Shown here: piece after piece, positions 24,901 to 37,800 of the stretch
How the letters are laid out: the number at the start of each line of letters is the position of its first letter
Position numbering within the stretch: the first letter of the stretch is position 1
Source of the DNA: Watersipora subatra
Lineage: Eukaryota; Bryozoa; Gymnolaemata; Cheilostomatida; Watersiporidae
Direction: 5' to 3'
DNA: 64,000 bases
NCBI RefSeq assembly: GCF_963576615.1
Contig: NC_088710.1
Coordinates: 5,374,001 to 5,438,000, forward strand
Position numbers and translations under genes: made by a program
The notes under the pieces: generated by a model
The model's input: only the letters and a program-made list of their open reading frames with translations
What the model was told of the DNA's origin: nothing
Database searches by the model: none

Positions 24901-27900
24901 GATACTTTTTGATAAAATCTACTAACATTTTGTGTAAGTTTATCATTAAAGATTTTCAGGTCACAGGTCACGGGTCACAGGTCACAGGTCACGGGTCACA
25001 GGTCACGGCTATCTACCAAGTTTATGCTTAAGTAATAAAAATTGTGTTAAATGAGAAGGACTGGTAACAGGTTGAGGAACTATTTGGTACTAATTAGTGT
25101 GAGGTAAGGGATTTGCGTGCTTGGTTGCACTTGACCTTGCCAGCAATACCAACCAACATTGGCCAACTTAGATAAAGATAATGCAATTATTTTTAAGTAC
25201 GTTGAACAGTTAAAGGATTAGAGGAATAAACTACAACTGCGGAAGACTTTACTCAATAAATCAATCAAATTAAGTCAAAATGTGAAGATTCACGGGTCTG
25301 AGTTGAAAGTGTAGCCATGTTGCCATAATATGATTCTGCAATACAATATTTTTTGTTTTTCCATTTCTTGCTTCATTCTCTGATTTTTTGTGTTTTTAAA
25401 TTTCTTTTTTCTTATAAGTGTTTTAAAAGATGAACTTGTGCAAAATTTCATTAAATTGTATCAGCGAGTATTGGTATTTTTCTATCATTTGATATTGTTT
25501 CTAATGCTTGAGGTGATCTGACTGCCTTGATGTTTCAAGAAACCGCTAAAACTCTAACGAGTTTAAAACTTTTAGACCAAGCGGAAGCACGATTATGATG
25601 TTTATAGTTGAAACGTAACGACAGAAAAGAGATTCGTAAAGCTGCAACTTGATCGCAATAGCTGATATGAACTATCGCAGTGATACCAACTAGTGACTTC
25701 ATTTCACACGTGTTCTCCTTTTGAGCGTTTTAACGGCTATCAAGTTTTGACGATATCCTAATCTTAAAGCATCTTAGCAGTCGTATCACCTCAAGCACGA
25801 ACAACAACCAAAAATGATGAAAAAATACCGACACTTTCTGATAAAATTCCCTAAAATTTTGTGCAAGATCGTTGTACCAAATGCTTATCCAGCCCTCTCT
25901 TCTTCTTTCCCATCACAACCTTATTATTGGCTCTCTTTTCACCCTTTGTTTATACTACTCCTTCCGTATGCTCGCATTGTTTGACTTATAGAATTATCTG
26001 CCCCTAGCGGACTAATATTGTACCATTTTAAAAAAATTTGACAAAAATTTAAAAACTATAAGTTTTAGCACTATTTGTAAAATTGTTTCTAGGAAATGTG
26101 TTAATATATTATTAACAGTGCCGATATAAATAAAAAGCAAAGGCAAATTACTGTGATGCAGAACTTCGTTGCTCAACAGTATTCTACCATTGTAATAAAT
26201 AGTTTTATAGCAAAGCCGTAACTTTCCTGCTTTCTTACCAGAAACTATTACATGAGAACAAAAATCCTCTCAGCCAGTCGCACTAGAAACAATAATTTTC
26301 TGACACCGATAGTAATCATACAGAAGACCTGAAACTGCAGCCTCTAAAGCTGTACCCGCTTAAAACTGTACTCGCTTAAAACTATCTAGCATGCAGATCA
26401 GGATGACCAATTTGGAAGATATCAGAATTTTTTATTCCACATACTTGGCATTAAAACTTCACATAAAAACTGATAAACCATCTTTAATATAATGTTATTA
26501 TGTCATTACTCTGAGAAGTAAAGCTTTACAAGAATTGTAAAACGCACATATAAAACATTAGTTACCCGGACATTCAGCTAGTATAGAGTATTAGCTATCT
26601 AGTCATACTAAATTCTGTTATTTCCTTCAGACTAGCTACTTCTAAGAGCATACAGACTTTAATAATTACTTGATTCAAAAATGTCCTTGAGTGGTAAAAG
26701 CTACCAATGAAATACAGCCCCTATAATGGGGCTGTATATCATTGGGCCCCTATAATGGGGCTGTATTTCATTGGTGCTACTAGGCTTTAGTGTAAAATAT
26801 TGCTGTGGCTTTTTATATACAAATCATTTGCAGACCCATGTCTATGATTATAAAATAGTACCTGATTAATGACCTTCTATAGAGTTTATTATATTGATTG
26901 TATAGGCCTATTTTGTATATCTATCATGTATATTATTTGTGTTGTGTCTTGTGTATTTATTACATGTGTTACACTTATTATATATATTAATATATCTAGT
27001 AAGTCTATTATAATTACTACTTCTAATATACTATATCTAACATAATATATTATATACTCTAGTATACTATAATCTAGTATAGTATAATATATATTATATA
27101 TAATATAAATATACATATTTACATTTATTGCAAATATTGCTGCAGAAATAATCAAGCAAAATTTTTATTTACATCCTTAATGAAATTCGGTAAAACCAAA
27201 TACAATAAATTAAATATTTGCAGAGTTTTCAACTATTTTTTAGATTAATCATGCTTGAAAGTGCAAGCTAGAGAGATGAATATTGTCTGAGTTTTTAACA
27301 TTTTCTAAGTGTAGATAGAAATAGAATATAGATTATTAAATAGAATATAAAAGGTAGAATATAGAGATAGATTATTGTGCTGCTGTCTAATCACAGCTTT
27401 AAAAATACTTTGTCAAAAAATCAATTTAAATTTACGTTTTACAGAGTACAGAAAATAGAGATGAGCTGCTTTGTAAAAATCAAAACACTTTTTATTTTCC
27501 AAGCTCATTAGGATACCTGATACGAACTCGTATCAAACCTTTGCTAACTCATCATCACATCCATCAAATAACAACTAATAAATATATTAAATGCCGAGGG
27601 CGTGGATGATTTGAACTCGCTTATCAAAGATAGAATTGTGGAAGGTCTTTATCACACAAACATATGAAAGAGATGATTCACAAGAATAAGGCTAAGAGGT
27701 ACCTGGACATGCCACTCAAATGCTTGTGGCAAGTTCTTCAATTCCTATTCAATTTAATAAATCACCAAAGATAAACTTTAAAATGACAATTACAACTAAA
27801 CAACGGATTAATCCTTACAATAGCGCAACTACCCTATTTGACCAATCAAACGAAAGATAAACGCATAATCTGTTAAAGCGCTGTTTTTCCTCGTTCGGCC

Positions 27901-30850
27901 TAATAGCCAACAAACATATGAGTGCTGATAAAGATGAAACACTGCGGAGCGTGACTGTTAATCTCATTGTCATTATAAATAATCAGAGCCAACCACATGT
28001 AATTTGCTTCAGCAAATTCATATTCACCAGCGGTGTGGAATAATTGGTAAAGGAAAATGCCCAGAACCCCAAACTGACAGATAAATGTGATGCATGATTG
28101 TGCGACCTAATGATGTTGGATTCGTGAGAGGAAACGGACCTTGTGTACACAAGGTACTGGTTTGCTTGAGATTATTATATTCTGCAGCTCGGAGCTCTAT
28201 GGTTGGACGTGTCCAAACAGCCTAAAACTGTGTACTAAAGAGGTCTGGGAGCAAGTCCTAGTTTTAAATAATTAGTGGTCTCAAATGCAAGTGGCTGGTG
28301 TGATTTGTTAGCTCATGAGAAAATGGCAAATTTTTGTAAAAAATATTACTTTCCGCACAAAAAGATTTGTAGCTTCTTTGCGGCTGTTCGAAACGGAGAA
28401 TGACAACAACACTTTAGTGTTAACCCTCCAAGTTTCGCTGGGAAAGCTGACCACAAAATATATCATAGCGATAAACACAATGGTAAATCTAAGGAAGTCC
28501 TTCCGAGATGTCAGCTGCATTGTCACAGTAGTTAACTTTTAAATACAATGTATTGCTTTTTAGCTATCCAAAATACTACATAATACTGCAATAGCAGATA
28601 ATGAGAAATATTAGAAATATTAATCGATTTAGAGAAATCATAAAAAAAGAGAAATTACTCATGCAGATGAACGTTCGCACAAGTTAGAGACACGCCTCGT
28701 AGTGCTCGACACGCTAGATGACAATAGCAATAGACAAATAAGAGGGTAGAATGAAAAAGCTAGTCAAAGCTTTCATACCAGATACCGACGTCTTTTCAAG
28801 ACTGTTTATTTACTGCAGTGGTAAAAAAACGAATAATACAGCAACCTGGAAATTCCATTTTTTATCACCCTGGCATTACAGTGCAGCACGAGAGATAGTC
28901 TGGTGTTATAACAAACTGCATTATTATTTAAAGATTGGGACAGGTGTTAGATTGTCTGTTGACTAAGGTAAATATTGAGAGATTACACTCCATACCGTGT
29001 AATATCTTTTACCAACATCCAACTTTTGCTGACAGACAGACAGATGGATGGACAGACAGATGGATGGACATACAGACAGATGAACACAGCTCTTATTAGA
29101 GCAAAGATAAGTAAAATGGATTATTAAAATAGCCTTAGAGAAGTGAAATAGGAAAGTATCTACATAATGGCTACCTCTCTTGGCTCCGCTCTTACTATAA
29201 TTGGGCACGATAGCAGACAAAAACTAGCCAAGTTTTGCTGTTAATATTTCATTGGTTTACCTTAAAACAAGGTAGTTTCACCAAAACTGTTCACAATGTT
29301 GTCTTAAATACTTTTAAAGAGAGCAAACAAAGGAGACTATAAAATGTGCCATTTTAATGCTGACAATTTCAACGCTGACAATTTTAACGCTGGCAAACTT
29401 TCATTGGTAGTTTTAGAACTGATTTATGAGGAGTTTAATGTTTGAGAGAGTTTGTAATGCTAATTTAATAAGATATTTCTCCTTTAGGCCAATGGTAGAC
29501 AAAAGTCGGGCTCAATTGTTGATTACAAGTTGCAACGCTACATCTGTGTGTCACAGCAACTTAAATCTTAGAACAACTACTTGTAGCAAGCCTACATGTA
29601 TTTATGTGTTTACCAATTGACTAGCAGCTGCTCGAAAAAACAAAATGTTTCCATGACGTGGTTAATCCACAAATTTTTACCAAATGCTTCATGCTTGTGA
29701 AAGATGCAAATAGCACTTGCAAATGATTCGCAAGAAAGTGCCGCGCAAGTTATTCCATTTTAAGCATCTTCAACGCTTCAGTGGCTTGTATTCAATTTAA
29801 CCAATTCCGAATGTGACATTATGACCCCTGGCCTGAAAATCTTCTTCCATTGTCTTTTTTAAAAACATGCAAATGTCTGTTGAAATACTTATTTCACGAT
29901 AACTCAACGTGTGCACAACTCCAAATTCACATTATCCGCACATTGAAAACATAGTGTGTGCGAGACATTGAAAACATAGTGTGTGCGAGACTGCAAACAA
30001 TACACGGGTAGTAGAGTGATAAAGTGAGAAGTGAGGAGTTCTTGATTAACGCGTCAAAGTTAGGTACTTCAACTGGTATAACGAAAGGTTGTACCAGTTC
30101 CCACGATAGGTTACAGCACGTGCTGAGCCATGTCTGAAATATTTTAAAATCAATTTAAGTTTAGGTGGTATTTGTTAACCACTGGAGTTATAAGCACTGG
30201 TAGTGACAATCATTGCTGAGAATAATATGAATACCAAACACGTAGCGTCACTGCCACTACAATCCCTAGAAGTATTGTGCAAACCACAGAAGCCTCAACA
30301 AATTCTGAGTTGCATCACTCCCTGGGCAAATCAAATAGTACATTCTGAGTGCATAGGACATGGTTTACATAACGATTGATACAAGAAATGGCGAAGCAAG
30401 CAGTGGTGACATTTTGAAAATAGAAACCGTGGGTATAAGTAGAAATCAGAACATAGCAATCCTGTTTGAAATTCTCCTTAGCACCCCTTAAGGCTATAGG
30501 TATAGCAAAAGGGCAAAACATAGCAGCCCTGTTTGAAATTCTCCTTAGCATACCTAAAAGCTATAGGTATAGCTAAAGATCAAAACATAGCATTCTCTTC
30601 CCATTTTCTCCTTAGCAGCCCTGCAACTACAACTATGGTCAAGCTGTCTCTGTAGGCATCTGCAACATATACTGTACTTTCACCACTGACGTGTCTATTT
30701 TCCCTCTTTTTTACTTTTACAGTATAAATCAGTAAAACAAGACAAACACTATATATACATGTATTTGTAGTATATATAGTAGATATATATTTATAGTATA
30801 TATATATTTATAGTATATGTATACATATATATATATATATATATTTATAG

Positions 30851-30884
<34 letters not shown>

Positions 30885-31853
30885 TGTATATATAGTTCTA
30901 GTATGTGTAAGCTAAGCCATGAGGGTAACTACTTACGCAGGATATCGGTGGTTGACATGACGGAAGATTTTAGAAGCTTGTCTTTTTTGTGAACCAATCT
31001 CGGCAACAGTTATATCATTCCTCCCAAACCAAAGTTCAAGGTTACTCGCATTCCCTGCAAAACTACATATAGTTTTTGGATATATGACAATAAACCTTGA
31101 CAAGGATGAAGTAGTTATGTTTATATTTAGTAGAATGATTATAGCATCATTTATATAATGAAAATCTCCTAATTACACTTTAGTCAATGGAAAACAGAAT
31201 GAGAGAAAGTGAGATGAAGTGTTGACACAGCTACACAAACTGGCTATATACTTTACTGCAGGTGGGCATCGATACGACAACTCTTCCCTCAGAACAGGTT
31301 GGTGTCAGCACATCGTGCATATCATCAAACAACAGTAGGGTATTGTCAAGGAAGTCAAGTGTTTTTGCCACATGAAATCAAAAACACCCAATATTCGGTA
31401 TATGGTATCCTGTATTAGGTCTATATCTGTTTTAATAAACTAGGGTACAAGGCAAACCTGAGAAAATGAGTCAAACTCAACCGTGATTGGCCAAAAATAA
31501 TGACAATGTGGTAGGATGAAAATCTCTCTATCCTCTAAGCTTTTTTACTAATTGGTAGATACTCAAAGTGAAAACTATTTTATCCTACTTCCGTCACTAA
31601 GATTAAATATTCGTTATTGAATTACTGTCTTGAGCTGAGTGCTTGTTCAAAGTTTTAAAATTAATGAGAGATTGATGAAAGGGTAATGGATGACGTGAGA
31701 ATAAACAAGAAGGTTATAACCAGATCAATCAATCAAGCCCATAGCATCATAGACTTCTTGTCTCGCAGGTCTTTTTTTGCACCGCCTTGTACCTGCAGGG
31801 CATTTCTTTGCAAACTCAATCTCTCTTCCCCTCTTTCCCTCTCTTTCCCTCTT

Positions 31854-31895
<42 letters not shown>

Positions 31896-34800
31896 TCCCT
31901 TCCTCTCTCTCTTTCTCATCTCTATCTACCTGTCTGGCTCTCTTTCTCCCTCCTTCTTCTCCTCTCTTTCCCTTCTCCTCCCTCTCCCCTCTCTTTCAAA
32001 GTCAGAGGTGACTTCTAAGACTGTTTATGGTTGTGTTCCATAGAGCTGCGTGTAAATGTTGATGCGGTATTCTGGCTTTTTGTAAGCTCACCAGCGACCA
32101 TAATATACATTGTCCAAATGCTACTGCTGTTAGCTGGCTCTCATAGAATAGTTGCTAACCTAATTTTCAATAAGATACCAGGACTGTATAATCTTTAATA
32201 TAGTAGGAGTGGTGTCTGTCTGTCCATCTGACAGATTCATCGGTTTAAAGCATTGGGAAAAAGGATTGCTCCGCATGGAAGTTGTGCCCATGCCTTCAGA
32301 TTCAAATGCAATCATGCTACCACTACAGTAACACCACTCTGGAGCACTAACAATGCACTAGATAGTTCTCCAAATACTGATTACTCATGATGATCTCTCA
32401 CAGTGCGCGGGCCCAGAAAGCGTACTAGTATAGATAAATTCACTAAAAGCAAAGTTTAGCAGAAAGTAATTCTGACAGGAAACACATTAAATTGTTTTGG
32501 AAACAATGCTGTCACAACCACAACTGACAGCACATGCTGCTAGTTGTCATACGTTTCCATAGGGAGTTTGCTGCTTGATAGTGACTATGTATTAATGGCT
32601 CGTAATCCAAGTTCATATTTGTTGTGGCTCTCAACTCTGCCAGCGAACGCAATGCCAATGAAGGACATTCTGATTTGGTTGGTGTCAGCCAGAATACATA
32701 CGGTGAAAATTGTTCAAGCAAGCTAATATCATTTATATCATACGCAATGAATGATAGGACAGCTAGAAGATTAATTCGTCGGTGTGCTTGCTGAGATATC
32801 TGAACTCAATCGCAAAAATATGTTTTTTTATACATCAATGATTATCTTATTGGCATCTCAGTCAGTTTATTTGTAATGCATCTTGGAAAACATTAGAGCT
32901 TATCCCTAATGAAGTGCACACATATAAGTGTGCTGCTAGCAGCTTTTATGTATATAAACCATGTAGTAGCTAGCACCATATAGCCCTTGTTTTAAGGTTT
33001 CCTTAAATCTAGCATAGACTAGCAAGTGTGAGATGCGATACTTATTGTACCAGCAGTTCTATCTAGTCACTGCGTTATTACGTATCCGTTGTCTAAGATA
33101 CTCAGACCATATCTCCAATCTGTCTGACCATCCATTACATTCCTACTTCCTCAGAAAAACCACTGCATTTTATACCAAACACTAGCACCTTGCCAATTTA
33201 CATCATGGAACAGCGTTATGTAAAAATAGCTTTTTTTTCAATACACATTTTTTTGTTATACTGTTCTGTATTTTATTTTTTTGTTTCGTGGTATAATTTA
33301 CTTTAAACAGCATCGACTATAGTAACACTGAAGTACATATCTATCTACTTATAGCCAACTAAGGATGCATTTATGATTAGCTGTCATTACACATATAAAA
33401 CCATATCTGTTATCAGTTTAACTACACTCTAAAACTCACAGCTGTCAACAATATCGTGTACTATAAATACAGAGAATATTATACAAACCATCACCTTTTT
33501 ACTTCCAAATTGATTAGATGCTAAAAATAGTTCACAGATATTTCCAAAGCTGCCAACTCTCTATTGGGGAGTCAGCGCACATTATCTTGTGAAGAAAGAC
33601 AGAGAGAATAGGCCAAGCAGTTAGAGGGTATGCAGGAGTTGCAGGGCAGAAGAACCAGGAGGAAGTGCATCTGGTTTACTAGCAAGAGATGATGGAGACA
33701 AATAGACGCCAATGCAAAGCTTCATCGGTCTTTCAGTAGAAAAATATGGCCACACGGCATGATTAGCACCTTTTCCAATATTGTTAGCTCGCTCTATACA
33801 AAACATAAACTATTGCAGAAAAAAAAGATTTTAGCTAGCCTAAAATTATTTGATAAAAATTATGCCGTATAACTCTAGTCATAGGTTACTGTAGGTGAGC
33901 ATGTTTCACACAAAATAACAAATTTTTCAAGGTTAGACAGGCTACAGGTTAGTAGCTCCTGTATCCTAACTGCTCTACCTTTCTAGGCAGTGGCCGGCAG
34001 TCAGTACCCACTGCCTGTGAATAAGGGTGCCTCCACAGAAGACAAGTGATTGGTCCTTTTTGACAAGCGCCGTCTGCCATGGCCAGCTTCCTCTTATTGC
34101 CTCTTCACCGTCTATTAGACGTCGAACTCTAAAACAAAAGGCAGCTCCGGATGGGTGTTATTTCATTTTCATAATACCAGACACCTCTGCAATACTATTA
34201 GATTATTAACTTTTAAAACACCTTTGTTCAACTCGCCCGATAATTCCTGACTTCTCGCTTTCCATTTTATTTGGCATGTGTCGAAAAACATCCTTTCACA
34301 GATGATTACTTATGTCAACAAAAAGTTATACATACCATAGTAGCCACTTTGCTTTCTATAATTTCTTGAAATATTCCTACTACATTCTCAATTGGCCTGG
34401 CCGCTAGTGAACATCTAACAGCATAGAACTTTGAAAATTCAATTTGAATGCTTTATTAGTAGAAAGGAATAGATTCTAACCAAATTAATGTCCCGCAGTA
34501 GTAACATACCTATGGCCTTACGGGGAGTCAAAAAGAGGTGCATCCTGTCTGACGCAGAGAGGGCGTATGGTTTGGTTAGAATATATCCGGTTTCTAGTTT
34601 ACTCTAGAACACTCGGCCAGATAAACACACATTTTAAAAGTGTGCTTGTGCAGACTCAATTAGCAAAAAATTCAACTATGTATTATTAATGCTATTTTAA
34701 AGTGCGTCTTATAGATCATTAGTATGGGAGCGTGCGGCGATATTCATTAACGCAATCCTAGCAGATGAGTCATCTGCACATAAAATTGATTTATTTTAAA

Positions 34801-37800
34801 AACCATAGAGAATGCATTAAAACATTTTTTTGGACACAAACACTGAAAGGATCAAACAACAAAGTTTTTAGTAACGGCAGGAAAGTCTCTATCGTTTGTT
34901 GAAGAATTCGCCGAGAATTATCTAAATTAAAACAAAAAGATATTATGTTGTCAGTTTTGATCAAATTCATAAACATATAAAGAGGTGATTAGAAATAGCT
35001 TGAATCATTCTATGAACAACTTTAGCAAAATTAGAAATCTTTTTCTCAGTTGGTAGCTAACTAGAGCGATTCCTAGAAGCTATGATGGTGCAAGGAAGCT
35101 TAGATAAATCCTAGTTATTTATAGACTGGTCAGCCATAGCCTGGTTTCTTGCTAAACAATGGGGTGACTCAATTGCGCTAAAGAAAATCCTTAGCTAGGG
35201 TGATAATGATAGATTAGAAAATGAAGAATTAACATTTTTATGGCAAAATTGGTTTAATAATTCTATCTCAAAAGGCCCTGGGTTATCACACATCCGAGTG
35301 ACATTATGAGCAGGTGAGGTACATGGAGGGCAGGTGCTTGCTTGATAGATGGTCACAATTTAGGTCTACAGCTGGAAATTAGGTATAGTTATCCAAGATC
35401 AGCTGTTTCTAATAAACAACCTTAACATGGAACACACTTATGAATAAATTTTATCTTATTAGAATTCATGAATTGAATGCTCTAAATATTTCTTCACTGA
35501 ATGATGAGCCCTCTATCAAAACTGCACCCTTACATAAAAATTTTCATAGATGAAAAGCCACAAGCACTCTTGACTAGCCTGATGCATGTTCCAACAAAAT
35601 AAGACCTATGCTCTGGCTGCGGCCCGTAGCTGCTGGCCGTGATTGCAAGAGTTAAGTACCATTCAAATCTTCACACACGCCAGCAGACATTACCATCCCA
35701 AAAGCGCTGAACTAAAGACTGGCATGAGATTGCCGCCGGGGGACCGCCACCTACTGTATGTAAGAGCCACAGTTATAAACTTCCGTTATTTGCTGTAAAC
35801 AACCATATTCTAAATGACCTTGTAGCCATGTTCTAAGCGATTTCCTGTAGCAGCTTAGCACTGTGATCACAGTGTGATCACACTGTGATCACGAACCACA
35901 GAGCCTCATGCCACGAAGCTTTAGTGCATGAGATTGTTGCTGAGGGTCTGGTGGCTGATGCAGAGAACCATGCTAACTTCCTTGTGAGAATTGCTGCTAT
36001 TCAAATCCTTCAAGTATTGTGTCATACAACAGGAAACTCGTAAGTAGGGTTGAAACAGCTATTTAGAAAATTGTCATACTCAATCCTAAAGCCTTTTTAT
36101 ATGGGCCATTGCAAACTCTACACTAAAAGTTCTATGAAAGGTGAAACCCTAATATCTGCATCAAAATAGCAAAGATTTGGTGTAATATCACAAAACAACT
36201 ATTGGTAGTTGGTATGTTACATTAGTCTTTGGAGTTATCTCCCTTTTACATCATACATTACCATTTGCTTTACCCATATGCTGTGATAAGGTAACATAAC
36301 ACTACAACGATAAAAAAAATAAATAATCCAAATAAAAATTTAGCAAAAAATTTAAATTTTATGAAAAGTTGAACAAAAATTGTGCGGCAGTTCATATTTT
36401 AAAGTAATCATAAAATATTAAAATAATATATTTTAAAGTGATATTATTTTATGTTTTATATTAACAAAAATAATGCCTTGCATGATAAAAGTTATACAGC
36501 AAAGCTAAAAACCCAGCATTTGTATGATTTTCATATGAATTCTGATATACGCAACAGGATATGAATGATACAGCGAGCTCAAAATAACAACAAAAAACCT
36601 TTTGGTTGGTTATATGAAAGCTAATGGATAAATGATAAACTGGATGGAGGCTAGGAAGGCTTTGTTGGAGACACTTGATATGGTGGCAGGTACTGGAGAG
36701 CTTATTCCTCTCATATAGACCTCCTGCGTTGAAGTTCTCACAACGGATGAGTCAGCCCGAGAGAGATTAATTACTCACCATTTGCCATCGACACCGATAC
36801 TCAGCTATTTCAATTGCCAGTGGCAATAAAGACACGAAAATGCGATCATAAAAACAGGCTCAGTATAATCTCCCAAAAAAGACATTAGGGTTAGAAAAAA
36901 ATGTAGAATTTGCTCTAAAACCTGAAGTGATTCATGTTTAAGGTCATTCATCAACCTTTCGAGTCATCGAATGCTGTGACAGATATTCGAGCATAATGTG
37001 TGAGCGCGTTTACTTCTACGACGCATTTCTGTATGCTCTAAAACCCGGTGTGGCTGGAAAGAGCTTCAGCCATGACTTGCATTTCTCAAGAAACTTTTAT
37101 GGTCCTTCCTGAAGAGGCTGCCTCGAACAAACTGTTTAAACTTCTATTTCATTCTGGGCAAATGAGAGCGCGTGCCGGAGATACAGCATGTTTTAGGTAT
37201 TACAAACTACAAATGGACATTAACGCAACCAAAATGGCCGGATTAGTGTTTAAGTCAATCTGTGAAAAAAACATTTGACAAAAAGGAAGCACTCAATGAT
37301 ATCTCACCGACCTTTTTGATAGCTATCGGAGTACAACCTAACTCTTAACTATACTATTTCTCAGCTAGCTTGGAATATTGATCAAAAGAAACAGAAGGAG
37401 ACAAACCATAAGAGCTAGGAATAAGTGTACTAATGCCCAGAGAGTTATGACACAGCTAAATTGGAACTAACCATGTATATGGACAACAAGGCAGAGTATC
37501 TGTATAGGATGGCGTACGAAACCCTCTGCTATATCAATATGGCAGAGAAGGTGTTTGTCTGCAGATGGTAATAGATTGTGTTGGTAGCAATGTTTTGTGT
37601 GAATTAATAAATAATATAATATAATAAAGGCTTTACCTGTTTACACAGATGTTTCAGCAAGCTGGTGCAGAGACTGGAGAGAAATTAAAAACATTACCAA
37701 CCTTGCCAGTTTTGCTCAAAGTTCTAATTTTTATATAAAACTTTCGCTAACTATACGCCGGCCTATAAACATACTGCTTCAAGGTCATTCTGAATGCTGT

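Larger units (their letters stand above)
24218..30936. other. protease intron 4
   Basis: No host exon was recognised. It holds foldback copies C and D, the 7-bp array, the 26703 palindrome, AT-rich low-complexity sequence (26900-27130), a SINE fragment with a GACA/GGAT microsatellite (28960-29120), an imperfect 79-bp duplication (30430-30600) and a (TA)n tract (30740-30900). Confidence 0.5.
31063..33978. other. protease intron 3
   Basis: Apart from the CT-rich tract and the SINE, nothing is recognised. A minus-strand frame at 33621-33806 has a loose resemblance to an S1 N-terminal segment (discussed among the rejected items). Confidence 0.45.

Noticed and set aside
31686-32043. Several long Ser/Leu- or Arg/Glu-rich frames
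   Set aside because: Produced by the CT/GA microsatellite at 31825-31990, not by selection for coding.
33621-33806. Minus-strand frame with a loose S1-protease look (NIGKGANHAVWPYF..., KLCIGVYL)
   Set aside because: WP and C.G..L fall at roughly the right spacing for a duplicated exon 3, but there is no HC motif, no good splice sites and very low identity. Chance or an unrecognisable relic.
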